NCBI GenBank assembly: GCA_947447265.1
Contig: CANFKC010000045.1
Location: 1-37,336 of the forward strand
Direction: 5' to 3'
Source: Chitinophagaceae bacterium
GTDB taxonomy: Bacteria > Bacteroidota > Bacteroidia > Chitinophagales > Chitinophagaceae
Length of the DNA: 37,336 nt
The stretch's first letter is position 1, and each line of letters begins with the position of its first letter. Under the pieces are notes generated by a model, which was given only the letters and a program-made list of their open reading frames with translations, made no database searches and was not told the origin of the DNA. This document shows positions 14,738-23,649 of the stretch, one piece after another. The position numbers and the translations under genes were made by a program.

Positions 14738-17700
14738 ATGAACAAGTTGATAAAAAGCATAATCCATTTTTCACTGCGGCACCGCTACCTGGTATTTTTT
14801 CTTACAGGTGTGCTGGCAGTAATTGGGTTTATCAGTTATAAAAATACGCCCATCGAAACCTTCCCCGACGTAACCAATACGCAGATTATCATTATCGCGC
14901 AGTGGCCGGGCAGAAGCGCTGAAGAGGTGGAGAAATTCGTTTCTATACCGCTGGAGACGACCCTGAATTCCGTGCAAAGCAAAACCAGCCTGCGGTCCAC
15001 GTCGTCTTTTGGCCTGGCTTACATCCGTATCATCTTCGACGATAATGTAGACGATGCATTTGCACGTCAGCAGGTACTGAGCAGATTAGGGAATGCCGAC
15101 CTTCCCGATGGTGTCAAACCTGAAGTAGAGCCACCTTACGGTCCAACCGGTGAAATTTACCGCTATACCCTGAAGAGTAATACGAGAGACATCAGGGCGC
15201 TCACCGAAATACAGGATTGGGTGCTGGACAGGCAGTTTAAATCGGTGCCGGGCGTTGCAGATGTAAATAGCTTCGGTGGCGAAGAAAAGATATATGAAAT
15301 AAGCGTTAATCCAGACCTGCTTACTAAATACAGCCTCACTTCGCTTGATGTGTATAATGCTGTAACTAAAAGCAATATCAACGTGGGTGGCGACGTGCTG
15401 GAAAGCAATGGCCAGGCCTATGTGGTGCGCGGTATTGGTATACTTAATGACATAAGCGAGGTAGAAAACATTATTATTACCCGCATTAATAATGTGCCCA
15501 TCTTAATTAAGCAGGTAGCCAATGTAAAGGTTTCCGGTAAGCCAAGACTGGGTTGGGTTAGCCGTGACGATGAGGAAGACGTTATTGAAGGCATTATTGT
15601 AATGCGCAAGGGTGAAAACCCGGCCGAAGTTTTGGAACGTATACAGGCTAAGGTAAAAGAGCTTAACGAAAATGTACTGCCCAAAGGAGTCAAGATCAAC
15701 ACCTTTTACGACCGTACTGTGCTGATGGAATACGCGACCCACACGGTTATACACAATCTTATAGAAGGTATTATACTGGTTACACTGATTGTGCTCGTGT
15801 TTATGGCCGATTGGCGCACAACGCTTACGGTGGGTATAATAGTGCCGCTGGCTTTACTTTTTGCGTTCATGCTGATGCGCCTGAAGGGCATGTCCGCCAA
15901 TTTGCTGAGTATGGGGGCAGTTGACTTCGGTATCATTATTGACGGCGCTGTGGTAATGGTTGAAGGCATCTTTGTGGCGCTTGACCATCGGGCCAAAGAG
16001 GTCGGGATGGAAAAGTTCAACAAGCTTGCTAAGCTGGGTTTGTTCAAAACCGTGGGCACTGAAATGGGTAAGGCTATATTCTTTTCGAAAGTCATTATTC
16101 TTACCTGCCTTATCCCCATTTTCGCTTTTCAGAAGGTAGAAGGTAAAATGTTCTCTCCACTTGCCTATACACTTGGCTTTGCATTGTTGGGGGCATTGGT
16201 ATATACACTCACTTTTGTGCCGGCGCTATCCAGCATGCTGCTGCGTAAAAATGTGAGGGAGAAGCACAATCCCGTTGTAGGCTTCTTTGAAAAATACATT
16301 ATGAAAGGCTTTCACTGGGTAAACAATCATCAGAAGACAAGTCTGATAACGGCTATCGTATTCATGTTGTTGTCGTTCTTTTCCGTAAGGTTTTTGGGTA
16401 CAGAATTTTTGCCTGAACTAAACGAAGGCGCATTGTGGGTGGAAAGCGAATTGCCAATGAGTATTAGTCTGCCAGAGGCTAAACTCACGAGCGATAAGAT
16501 GATGCAGATGATACGCAAGTTTCCTGAGGTCAAACAGACGCTATCGCAAATGGGCCGCACTAACGATGGTACCGACCCTAAGGGCTTCTTTAACGTGCAG
16601 ATTCAGGTAGACCTTAGGCCAAAAGAAGAATGGCGCAAAGGCGTTACGGAAGATATGCTTATTGATAGCATGGATATGCAGCTGAGAAAAATTCCGGGTT
16701 GTGTATTCAACTATTCGCAACCAATTAGGGACAATGTGGAAGAAGCGGTAGCTGGCGTTAACGCAGCCCTTGCTGTGAAGATATTCGGACCGGATTTTAA
16801 GGTGCTGGATTCTACCGCCAAAGTTATTAAGAACATACTCGGGCAGGTGAGGGGAGTGGATGACCTCGGTATTTTGCGCAACCTCGGCCAGCCGGAATTA
16901 AGAATAGAACTAGATCAGCAGAAAATGGCCATGTATGGTGTGAATATTGCCGATGCCAATGCGGTTATTGAAATGGCATTAGGCGGCAAGGCGGCAACCG
17001 AGTTGTATGAAGGCGAACGTAAGTTTGATGTGCGCACCCGTTACAGCAAAGATTTCCGTAACACGGAAGATAAGATCGGTGCGCTCCGTGTGCCTACACA
17101 GGATGGTACGCGTATACCCATCAGTGAGATCGCTAACATCAGGAAACTAACGGGGCCGGCATTCATATTCCGCGATAATAACCTTCGGCACATCGCGGTA
17201 AAGTTCTCTAACCGTGGTCGTGACCTCGGTAGCACCATTGCCGAAGCGCAGGCTAAGGTAAATGCAGCACTGAAATTGCCTAAGGGTTATACTATGACCT
17301 GGAATGGTGAATTTGAAAATCAGGTGCGGGCATCTAATACGCTGGGAAGGGTAGTGCCGCTTTGTCTGCTGGCTATCTTCCTGATCTTATTCATTACCTA
17401 TGGTAATGTAAAAGACGCTATACTAACCATACTCAACGTGCCGTTTGCGTTGATTGGAGGTATACTGGCGCTGCATGTATGCCATATAAATTTCAGTATT
17501 AGTGCGGGTATTGGTTTCATTGCATTATTTGGGGTGTGTATACAGAACGGGGTTATCCTTATCAGCGTATTCCGCAAAAACCTCGATGCCAAAATGCACC
17601 TGAACGAAGCTATAGCCCAGGGCGTACATTCCCGAATTCGTGCTGTAGTAATGACAGCCATGATGGCCGCCATAGGCCTTTTACCTGCCGCCATGAGTAC

Positions 17701-17902
17701 CGGTATAGGGTCAGAAACCCAGAAGCCGCTGGCGATAGTAGTAATTGGTGGGCTGATAACCAGCACCATACTTACGCTACTGATTCTACCTGTTATCTAT
17801 TCCATGGTATACAACCTGATGCACAAGCGCGAGAACCGTAAGCTCCTCCGCAAAATGGGTGTCATCAGCAAACCATCACAAGACCAGCCAATAGACCAAT
17901 AA
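14738..17902 (+). CDS. czcA: Heavy-metal RND efflux pump, CzcA-type
   Basis: The 1054-residue protein has full RND length: TM1 near 15-35, two large periplasmic loops and two blocks of TM segments. It starts RHRYLVFFLTG and includes the porter motif ETFPDVTNTQIIIIAQWPG of the heavy-metal (HME) branch. The key TM4 motif is DFGIIIDGAVVMVE with Asp396, Asp402 and Glu409, the three acidic proton-relay residues typical of CzcA-type pumps for divalent ions (Co, Zn, Cd, Ni). CusA-type Cu/Ag pumps have a different TM4 pattern with fewer acids, so divalent metal export is more likely. It is the last gene of the operon and followed by a terminator. No metal-responsive regulator gene lies nearby. Confidence 0.94.
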   Translation: MNKLIKSIIHFSLRHRYLVFFLTGVLAVIGFISYKNTPIETFPDVTNTQIIIIAQWPGRSAEEVEKFVSIPLETTLNSVQSKTSLRSTSSFGLAYIRIIFDDNVDDAFARQQVLSRLGNADLPDGVKPEVEPPYGPTGEIYRYTLKSNTRDIRALTEIQDWVLDRQFKSVPGVADVNSFGGEEKIYEISVNPDLLTKYSLTSLDVYNAVTKSNINVGGDVLESNGQAYVVRGIGILNDISEVENIIITRINNVPILIKQVANVKVSGKPRLGWVSRDDEEDVIEGIIVMRKGENPAEVLERIQAKVKELNENVLPKGVKINTFYDRTVLMEYATHTVIHNLIEGIILVTLIVLVFMADWRTTLTVGIIVPLALLFAFMLMRLKGMSANLLSMGAVDFGIIIDGAVVMVEGIFVALDHRAKEVGMEKFNKLAKLGLFKTVGTEMGKAIFFSKVIILTCLIPIFAFQKVEGKMFSPLAYTLGFALLGALVYTLTFVPALSSMLLRKNVREKHNPVVGFFEKYIMKGFHWVNNHQKTSLITAIVFMLLSFFSVRFLGTEFLPELNEGALWVESELPMSISLPEAKLTSDKMMQMIRKFPEVKQTLSQMGRTNDGTDPKGFFNVQIQVDLRPKEEWRKGVTEDMLIDSMDMQLRKIPGCVFNYSQPIRDNVEEAVAGVNAALAVKIFGPDFKVLDSTAKVIKNILGQVRGVDDLGILRNLGQPELRIELDQQKMAMYGVNIADANAVIEMALGGKAATELYEGERKFDVRTRYSKDFRNTEDKIGALRVPTQDGTRIPISEIANIRKLTGPAFIFRDNNLRHIAVKFSNRGRDLGSTIAEAQAKVNAALKLPKGYTMTWNGEFENQVRASNTLGRVVPLCLLAIFLILFITYGNVKDAILTILNVPFALIGGILALHVCHINFSISAGIGFIALFGVCIQNGVILISVFRKNLDAKMHLNEAIAQGVHSRIRAVVMTAMMAAIGLLPAAMSTGIGSETQKPLAIVVIGGLITSTILTLLILPVIYSMVYNLMHKRENRKLLRKMGVISKPSQDQPIDQ

Positions 17903-17934
17903 AAGTGTGAATTAGCAATACACGAAGTAGATAT

Positions 17935-17972
17935 CCCCGCTCCTTTAAATAGGGCGGGGTATTTATTTTTGT
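17935..17972 (+). terminator. Terminator of the efflux operon
   Basis: CCCCGC (17935-17940) pairs with GCGGGG (17954-17959) around a partly paired loop, and TATTTATTTTTG follows. It is 32 bases after the czcA stop. Confidence 0.7.
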
Positions 17973-18079
17973 AGGGGTTTATCATTTTGAAATAGCAGGC
18001 TTCCTGACACAGCTCTTTTCTAGCCCTATTCAGAGCGCCCCCAACACACCAATGCATAAAATACGAGGCAGTACAAATC

Positions 18080-18802
18080 CTATCTAACAGGCACCTCGCT
18101 AATAAATATCACCAATATGGTAATGGCGTATATCGCGCAGATGATCATGCCATGTATGCGATTGATTGGGGTATAAGTGTTTACCCGGTTGCCATCGGGT
18201 AGGGTTGTTTTTGAGGCAATCATGACAAAGGAGATGATGAGCCCAAAGAACCACAGTATTTCACCGAAAAAGCCCGGGAAAAATGGTAGGTGTATACCAA
18301 TAGAATATAAAGCCCATAATATTGCGGGAGTCAGCGCCATAATATAACCCACCCCAATTATGGTGGGATTCATGGTTTTAGCGCGGGCTATTGCTGCCTT
18401 GCGCTCCTTTTTTAGTTCTTCAAGTTCTTTGCTGGTTGGGTTCATCCCTTTACTTTCCAGCAGCGTATAAGCAATTCGATAATTGTCCGCACCCCATTCA
18501 TCGGGTTTGGCAAGTATTTGTAATAGCTCGTTATTGCTCATGGTTCGCAGCGGATGGTTCCAATCAACGAGGTTGAGATCTATTGGGGTATCGCTATACA
18601 GCAGGTTATTAGCTTTATTAAAATCAGCCGCCGGAATCTTTAGCAAAAAACTATCAGCTATAATATTGCCTATTATTTCCCGCCCTAGTTGGGGCGTTGC
18701 TTTCAGTACTTCCGCAGCAATGCCGTTTTCAAGTAACTTATCTGCAATACTGTTGGCATCATCTTGCGATGCATAGGTTTGAAAAACTATCGGGTCGGGC
18801 AT
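18080..18802 (-). CDS. DUF2007-domain membrane protein
   Basis: Residues about 1-70 match the DUF2007 (putative signal-transducing) pattern: VFQTYASQDDANSIADKLLE, NGIAAEVLK and DSFLLKIPAADFNKANNLL, a small alpha-beta fold that resembles a ferredoxin-like module. A linker region with helices (about 75-135) precedes two or three hydrophobic segments between about 140 and 237. The frame extends upstream to TTG at 18811, but the ATG at 18802 gives the usual family start MPDPIVFQ, and I choose it. It is 30 bases after the DUF1569 gene and likely in operon with it and the MoxR gene. Its function is unknown. Confidence 0.75.
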   Translation of the reverse strand: MPDPIVFQTYASQDDANSIADKLLENGIAAEVLKATPQLGREIIGNIIADSFLLKIPAADFNKANNLLYSDTPIDLNLVDWNHPLRTMSNNELLQILAKPDEWGADNYRIAYTLLESKGMNPTSKELEELKKERKAAIARAKTMNPTIIGVGYIMALTPAILWALYSIGIHLPFFPGFFGEILWFFGLIISFVMIASKTTLPDGNRVNTYTPINRIHGMIICAIYAITILVIFISEVPVR

Positions 18803-18832
18803 ATTGCTCAAATTTCTGGTGAAGGTTTTTCG

Positions 18833-19303
18833 TTAGGCTAGTACTCCAAACTGGCGCAGGTGGTGCGTACTATGTTTGTGTAATAATTGCACCTGCATAT
18901 CAAAATCAAGCTCGCCAAAAAATGGATTTTTCAGTTTCCTAGTGCTGTTCTCGCTATATGCGGCAAAGAAGTCATTAATTTCTGTTTGCAATTCGGCTAT
19001 TGCAGCAACTTTGCTACTGTGCTTTGCGGGTGGCGGTGTATCCGGCATCAATACGTTCGGTGTGTTTTCCGGAAAGGGTTTTTCACTGGTCAGGAAGCCC
19101 TGTAACCTTGGTAGTTTTTCTGCCTCCGTAATAATATCCATTGGTGTTTTGCCGTTGGCAATGCGCACATAATCGCTCATATGCTCTACCATTTGCAGCA
19201 CATTCATTTTACCCCATTTGGGTGGGGTATCCGCATCCAGCTCCGAAAGTATTTTAGTAAAATCGTTTTTGAGGAAATCGGCTTTTTGACTGAGGTTTTC
19301 CAT
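18833..19303 (-). CDS. DUF1569 (DinB-like four-helix) protein
   Basis: The 156-residue soluble protein has features of the DUF1569 branch of the DinB superfamily: LSELDADTPPKWGKMNVLQM followed by VEHMSDYV with a candidate metal His, a Pro-rich middle (MPDTPPPAKHS), and the C-terminal FDMQVQLLHKHSTHHLRQFG motif with further histidines. DinB-like proteins often use bacillithiol or other thiols as cofactor or carry a metal site; no substrate is known for this branch. It sits 27 bases downstream of moxR and 30 bases upstream of the DUF2007 gene. Confidence 0.85.
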   Translation of the reverse strand: MENLSQKADFLKNDFTKILSELDADTPPKWGKMNVLQMVEHMSDYVRIANGKTPMDIITEAEKLPRLQGFLTSEKPFPENTPNVLMPDTPPPAKHSSKVAAIAELQTEINDFFAAYSENSTRKLKNPFFGELDFDMQVQLLHKHSTHHLRQFGVLA

Positions 19304-19330
19304 TTGGTTCAGATATTTCCGGTTGAAATA

Positions 19331-20296
19331 TTATAACAATTGTTTTATCAGTGTTTCCTGGCTTATGCCTTCTGCTTCTGCCTTATAGTTGCGCAGTATA
19401 CGGTGGCGCAAAACAGGTAAAACCATGGCTTTTACGTCTTCAATATCCGGCGAAAACTTTCCTTTTAGCAAAGCATGGCATTTTGCACCAAGTATCAGGT
19501 ATTGCGATGCACGTGGGCCCGCACCATAAGCGATGTATTGCTGAGCGGTACTGCTGTTATTATTAGCGCCGGGCCTTGTTTTTTGCACCAGTCCAACTGC
19601 GTATTCCAGAACATTATCCGGCACTGGTACGCGCCTTACAAGGTCCTGGAAGTAGAGGATATCTTCTGCGTTTAAAACTTTGGTCAGTTCTGCGGTGTTG
19701 GCGCCGGTGGTGTTGCGCACTATCCTTACTTCTTCTTCAAAGCTTGGGTAGTCAAGCGTCACCTGGAACATAAAACGGTCCAACTGGGCTTCTGGCAGCG
19801 GGTAGGTACCTTCCTGTTCTATCGGGTTTTGTGTTGCGAGTACAAAGATGGGTGCGGGTAATTTATACAATACTCCACTGGCTGTAATGCTCTTTTCCTG
19901 CATGGCTTCCAGCAGGGCTGCCTGTGTTTTAGGTGGGGTACGGTTAATTTCATCCGCAAGTATTATATTGGCAAACAACGGGCCTTTCACGAACTGGAAC
20001 TGCCTTTGTTCATTTAAAATTTCAGCGCCGGTAATATCGCTTGGCATCAGGTCGGGCGTGAACTGTATGCGTTTAAAAGAAAGGTGCAATACATCGGCGA
20101 TGGTTTTAACCAGCAAGGTTTTTGCCAGGCCGGGTACGCCTACCAATAAAGTATGCCCGTTGCAAAGTATAGATATGATAAGTTTTTCCACAACGTCATC
20201 CTGCCCAACAATTACCTGTCCAATTGCTTTTTTCAGGTCGCTGGAATAGGATCTCAGCGCATTCGCTGCTTCAATGTCATTTGAGAATGATTGCAT
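19331..20296 (-). CDS. MoxR-family AAA+ ATPase
   Basis: The 321-residue protein has the full MoxR signature: KKAIGQVIVGQDDVVEKLI at the N-terminus, Walker A GVPGLAKT (53-60), Walker B IILADEINRTPPKTQAALLE with Asp115-Glu116, sensor-1 region FVLATQNPIEQEGTYPLPEA, and RASQYLILGAKCHALL near the C-terminus. MoxR ATPases act as chaperones that mature or assemble protein complexes, commonly with DUF58 and von Willebrand A domain partners encoded next to them (as in the Bacteroidota BatA-D group). Here none of those partners follow; the next genes are DUF1569 and DUF2007. They may lie outside this window or elsewhere in the genome. Confidence 0.93.
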   Translation of the reverse strand: MQSFSNDIEAANALRSYSSDLKKAIGQVIVGQDDVVEKLIISILCNGHTLLVGVPGLAKTLLVKTIADVLHLSFKRIQFTPDLMPSDITGAEILNEQRQFQFVKGPLFANIILADEINRTPPKTQAALLEAMQEKSITASGVLYKLPAPIFVLATQNPIEQEGTYPLPEAQLDRFMFQVTLDYPSFEEEVRIVRNTTGANTAELTKVLNAEDILYFQDLVRRVPVPDNVLEYAVGLVQKTRPGANNNSSTAQQYIAYGAGPRASQYLILGAKCHALLKGKFSPDIEDVKAMVLPVLRHRILRNYKAEAEGISQETLIKQLL

Positions 20297-20421
20297 TTTT
20301 ATTTTGTGCTTTGTTTTAAGGGTTGTTGATCTTGTAAAACGTCAAATTTCTTTATTTTGACAATTTACCCAAAGAAAGCGAAAGTTCTATTATTTTGTGT
20401 AAAGTAACAAATACTATTAAC

Positions 20422-20754
20422 ATGGATGTAACGATAAGGCAGGCGCAGGCGCAGGTGGATGGCTGGATTAAAACGGTTGGCGTACGTTATTTTAATGAGC
20501 TCACCAATCTCGGCATACTCATGGAAGAAGTGGGGGAGCTTTCCCGCCTTATGGTACGTAAATATGGCGAACAGTCGTTCAAGGAAAGTGATAAAAATAA
20601 GGATATTGCCGACGAAATGGCCGATGTACTCTGGGTACTGATGTGCCTGGCCAATCAAACCGGGGTCGACCTCACAGATGCCTTGCAAAAGAACTTTGAT
20701 AAAAAAAATATTCGGGACGCCAACCGCCACAAGGAGAACGAGAAGCTTAAATAG
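20422..20754 (+). CDS. MazG-like nucleotide pyrophosphohydrolase
   Basis: The protein is 110 residues when started at ATG 20422 (MDVTIRQAQAQVDGW), which matches the family start better than the alternative 27 bases upstream. It has the all-alpha NTP-pyrophosphatase metal motif: EEVGE with Glu35, Glu36 and Glu39, and EMADVLW with Glu65 and Asp68, which bind magnesium. Single-domain members hydrolyse (d)NTPs, often damaged or non-canonical ones, to NMP and pyrophosphate. It is divergent from moxR and its 3' end overlaps the last GNAT gene of the opposing operon by 8 bases. Confidence 0.9.
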   Translation: MDVTIRQAQAQVDGWIKTVGVRYFNELTNLGILMEEVGELSRLMVRKYGEQSFKESDKNKDIADEMADVLWVLMCLANQTGVDLTDALQKNFDKKNIRDANRHKENEKLK

Positions 20755-21238
20755 ATGGCGTTCGGCCAGGCTCATCGGCCTGCCACGTTATTTTTACAGC
20801 CGAAAGTACTGGTATTTCCAGCCTGATTTCGTGACAAACGGTAAAGCCGTTTTTTAAGTAGAATTGAAACGGAGATAAGTAAGGTTGCCCGTTTTGCTTG
20901 CTGTAGCGGTAGTGGTCTGTAACCCAGCCATTCAGTAGGGACGTATTGGCTTTTAGGCTATGCAACAGTTGCGAGCCTACGCCTTTGCCCTGCATTGTAC
21001 TATCCACTATAATTGCAAACCAGGTTTCCCCTTCGCGCTCAAACGTGAAGGCCCAGCCAATAATGGAGTTATTATCGTTGGTAGCAAAATAGTGGATAGG
21101 GTTGCCAAGGTTATTGAGGTACACGTCTAATGCTGCCATATCGGCAAAACCAAGTTGAGCAGGGTATTCATTGTTCCACAGTCTGAATATGTCCAGCTTG
21201 TGCCTGTTATGCGGAGTTGAAGTTATAGTAATGTTCAT
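20747..21238 (-). CDS. GNAT-family N-acetyltransferase (last gene of the GNAT operon)
   Basis: The 163-residue product, started at ATG 21238, shows a GNAT core: WAFTFEREGETWFAIIVD as beta strands 3-4 and the acetyl-CoA loop STMQGKGVGSQLLHSLKA, then YLSPFQFYLKNGFTVCHEIR as the C-terminal motif. The chosen start overlaps the stop of the upstream GNAT gene as ATGA, which is typical of this operon; the frame continues upstream to 21289 inside that gene, where it is only a shadow. The substrate is unknown. Confidence 0.85.
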   Translation of the reverse strand: MNITITSTPHNRHKLDIFRLWNNEYPAQLGFADMAALDVYLNNLGNPIHYFATNDNNSIIGWAFTFEREGETWFAIIVDSTMQGKGVGSQLLHSLKANTSLLNGWVTDHYRYSKQNGQPYLSPFQFYLKNGFTVCHEIRLEIPVLSAVKITWQADEPGRTPSI

Positions 21239-21786
21239 GCCTGCTGTTTTTTGTGGTTTTGCCATTTTCCTTTCTGAATGCAATACCATGCGTGGGGTTG
21301 GCCATCAAAATCACGGTCATCAATATATTCCAGGCCAGCTTTTTCCAGTACGTGCCGTGATGCGGCATTGCCAATATCAGCCCTGCCACATATTTCAGAG
21401 AGGTTCATTTCCTCAAAACCATAATTTACCCAGGCTTTTGCAGCCTCGGTTGCATATCCCTTACCCCAATGTTTGCGCAGCAACCGGTAACCGAGGTCGT
21501 AGTACTCTTCGTGGCCCTGCGTTGGCTCTTTCATCAGCTTCAAACCAGCCCAGCCCAGAAAGGTATTCGTATTTTTATCTAGCATGGCCCAGCGGCCTAT
21601 ACCATTATCAATGTATTGTTGTTGCACGTTGGCAAGCACATCCTTTAATTGCTGTAGATCTGTAATAGGGCTTTTGCCCAGATACCTGTGCACTTCGGCG
21701 TCTGAATCCATTTCATACCATGCATCCAGGTCTTCTGGTCGTAATCTTCTTAATAGTAAGCGCTCCGTTTCAATTGCAATTTTCAT
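21235..21786 (-). CDS. GNAT N-acetyltransferase, RimJ/RimL-like
   Basis: The 183-residue protein begins with the classical RimJ/RimL-type strand IETERLLLRRLRPEDLDAW and contains the acetyl-CoA site YDLGYRLLRKHWGKGYATEA, followed by CGRADIGNAASRHVLEKAGL. This branch (Acetyltransf_3) acetylates N-terminal amines of proteins or small-molecule amines. It is 15 bases after the DinB gene and overlaps the next GNAT gene by four bases. Confidence 0.9.
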   Translation of the reverse strand: MKIAIETERLLLRRLRPEDLDAWYEMDSDAEVHRYLGKSPITDLQQLKDVLANVQQQYIDNGIGRWAMLDKNTNTFLGWAGLKLMKEPTQGHEEYYDLGYRLLRKHWGKGYATEAAKAWVNYGFEEMNLSEICGRADIGNAASRHVLEKAGLEYIDDRDFDGQPHAWYCIQKGKWQNHKKQQA

Positions 21787-21801
21787 TTCAGGTTTTAAGT
21801 T

Positions 21802-22245
21802 TTATTGGTCAAGAATTTGTTTTAGGTGATGCTCCATGTGTGCAACATAGTCCGTTACCAACCATTCAAGGGTATGGGTTTTGTTATCATCGGTCCTGCA
21901 AATCTGCTGGAGGTCTTGCACAGATATATGCTTCAGCACAGTTATCAGATGTCGGTTATATAGTGTCCATAGCCCTATCAGTTGTGCTTTGTCAGTATCC
22001 TGCCAATGGTTGAGCTCGTTCCACTGGTTTTGGTCGTAGCCAATGCAGGGCGCATCTTCATATTGGGCGCGAATAAACCTGTGGTGGTTATTGGTGGCGC
22101 TATCTATCAAATGCCCTATCAGCTGCTTTTTGCTCCATTTTCCGGGCGCTGGTTTATGCTCTAGCGCTAAAACGTTAATCGCATCTAATTTTGCCGGAAC
22201 AGTTTCTGTAAGTTGGTATAATCTTTCTATAGCTTCAATTGGCAT
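21802..22245 (-). CDS. DinB-family metal-dependent hydrolase or thiol transferase-like protein
   Basis: The 147-residue four-helix-bundle protein has the DinB metal triad: His45 in KKQLIGHLIDSATNNHHRF, and His136 and His140 in DYVAHMEHHLKQIL. The PAPGKWSKKQL segment is typical of DinB_2 members. Bacterial family members are implicated in thiol-dependent detoxification and stress responses, but the reaction here is unknown. It lies 3 bases after one GNAT gene and 15 bases ahead of the next. Confidence 0.9.
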   Translation of the reverse strand: MPIEAIERLYQLTETVPAKLDAINVLALEHKPAPGKWSKKQLIGHLIDSATNNHHRFIRAQYEDAPCIGYDQNQWNELNHWQDTDKAQLIGLWTLYNRHLITVLKHISVQDLQQICRTDDNKTHTLEWLVTDYVAHMEHHLKQILDQ

Positions 22246-22248
22246 ATA

Positions 22249-22788
22249 CTACATTTTAAGGTAATCTTCATCTAAAATGGCATAGCTGTAGGCATCAGCC
22301 CAGCTACCCCTTATCGGCAATACCTTCCTGCGTAGCCCTTCCCGTTTCATTCCTGCTTTTTCCATCACACGGGCTGATGCTGTATTTTCAACAGCACAAC
22401 CCGCCTCAATGCGGTGCAGGTGCAGTTCTTTGAATGCGAATTTCAGAATGTGTTGCACCACTTCCGTCGCATAGCCTTTTCTCCAGCTATCCGGGTGAAT
22501 TTTATACCAAAGGTCGGCAAGCAGGTATTTTGGTTTACCCATAATAATGCCGGCAAGCCCTACAAATTCGGCTTCGATATTTTCAATTATCCAGGTGTAT
22601 CGTTTTGCAGGGATCGCCTGCTGCTCTTGTAGCCAGCCTTCCAGTGTTGCAGCGGTATCGTCTATAGTCGCCGGTAGGCCAAGTGTGTTGTACCTATCTG
22701 TTTCAGGCAGGCTATGTAACTGATGTATAAAGTCAATATCGTGTCTGGTTACGGGTCTTATAGTCAGTCTTTCGGTGCTTATGTTCAT
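22249..22788 (-). CDS. GNAT N-acetyltransferase, RimJ/RimL-like
   Basis: The 179-residue protein opens with STERLTIRPVTRHDIDFIHQ, contains LADLWYKIHPDSWRKGYATE as the acetyl-CoA region, and ends RIEAGCAVENTASARVMEKA, the Acetyltransf_3 pattern. It is distinct from the 21235 paralogue (only the common motifs align by eye). Its ATG overlaps the VOC gene stop by four bases, so translation is probably coupled. Confidence 0.9.
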   Translation of the reverse strand: MNISTERLTIRPVTRHDIDFIHQLHSLPETDRYNTLGLPATIDDTAATLEGWLQEQQAIPAKRYTWIIENIEAEFVGLAGIIMGKPKYLLADLWYKIHPDSWRKGYATEVVQHILKFAFKELHLHRIEAGCAVENTASARVMEKAGMKREGLRRKVLPIRGSWADAYSYAILDEDYLKM

Positions 22789-23177
22789 AGTGATCGTTTT
22801 TCGTATAGTTCAATCGGTAAATTATCAGGGTCGGCGAAAAAAGTAAATCGTTGGTGGGTTATTTCATCAATTCTAATGGGTTCAGTAACAATGCCTGCTT
22901 TGTTCAGGCGTACTATTTCTTCGTCAATATCGTCAACCTCAAAAGCTATGTGCCTGAGCCCCGCGGCTTCCGGTCGCGATGTTCTTGCAGGCGGGTTGGG
23001 AAACGAAAAAAGCTCAATAATATAAACGCCCTTCAATGCCAGGTCAAGTTTAAAAGACTCCCGGGCTGACCGGTAAGTCTCGTTAATTATCTCGAGCCCG
23101 AGAACGTTGGTATAAAACGCTTTCGACTTTTCGTAGTCGCTGCAAATGATAGCTGTATGATGAATTCGGTTCAGCAT
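22785..23177 (-). CDS. VOC-family (glyoxalase/bleomycin-resistance-like) metalloprotein, YaeR-like
   Basis: The 130-residue protein has two beta-alpha-beta-beta-beta modules: RIHHTAIICSDYEKSKAFYT and AGLRHIAFEVDDIDEEIVRL. The likely metal ligands are His7, Glu55, His76 and Glu123, as in glyoxalase I-type enzymes. It is close to E. coli YaeR in length and in the N-terminal motif. The substrate is unknown; aldehydes or antibiotics are handled by relatives. It lies two bases after a GNAT gene. Confidence 0.9.
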   Translation of the reverse strand: MLNRIHHTAIICSDYEKSKAFYTNVLGLEIINETYRSARESFKLDLALKGVYIIELFSFPNPPARTSRPEAAGLRHIAFEVDDIDEEIVRLNKAGIVTEPIRIDEITHQRFTFFADPDNLPIELYEKRSL

Positions 23178-23179
23178 AT

Positions 23180-23647
23180 TTATGGGTTGTTAACGGTTCT
23201 GAGTTCAATGGTGTAAAACAAATTGTCAATCGGGTTATTAGGGAAGTCTTCCGGCAGTTGTTGCTGGTCAATTTTTACAAACCCACTTTGCTCATAAAAT
23301 TTCTGCGCTGCTTCAAACTGGATAATAGTGCCAAGGTAAATGGTGGTCAAACCATTTTGGGTACACCATTCAAAAACGGTCTGCAACAGAAGTTTGGAAA
23401 CACCTTTTGCTTTTCCCCGGTACTGCTGTTGCAGCCGCATCCTCTTCAATACAGCGTAGTGTTCCATCCTGTTAACCCCAACGGTGCCTATTACTTCATT
23501 GCCCGCAAGGGCCACCCAATACGGCTCGGGTAAGGCCGGCTTATAGTCAGGGTGCGCTTTGGGTGTATTATACTCCCGGGTTATATCACTCGATAATATT
23601 TCAATTCCTGGTTCGTATTTGGGGTCATATAGCACTATGCTTATCAT
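23180..23647 (-). CDS. GNAT-family N-acetyltransferase
   Basis: The 155-residue protein begins MISIVLYDPKYEPGIEILSS and has strand/loop motifs EVIGTVGVNRMEHYAVLKRM (beta 4) and LQQQYRGKAKGVSKLLLQTV (acetyl-CoA loop, RGKAKG), followed by LGTIIQFEAAQKFYEQSGF. The loop departs slightly from Q/RxxGxG/A but in the tolerated range. It lies two bases after the DUF2071 gene in a gapless operon. Confidence 0.85.
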   Translation of the reverse strand: MISIVLYDPKYEPGIEILSSDITREYNTPKAHPDYKPALPEPYWVALAGNEVIGTVGVNRMEHYAVLKRMRLQQQYRGKAKGVSKLLLQTVFEWCTQNGLTTIYLGTIIQFEAAQKFYEQSGFVKIDQQQLPEDFPNNPIDNLFYTIELRTVNNP

Positions 23648-23649
23648 GG

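Noticed and set aside
21171-21665. 164-residue plus-strand frame
   Set aside because: Antisense of the GNAT operon, with no recognisable motif; the GNAT frames carry acetyl-CoA loops.
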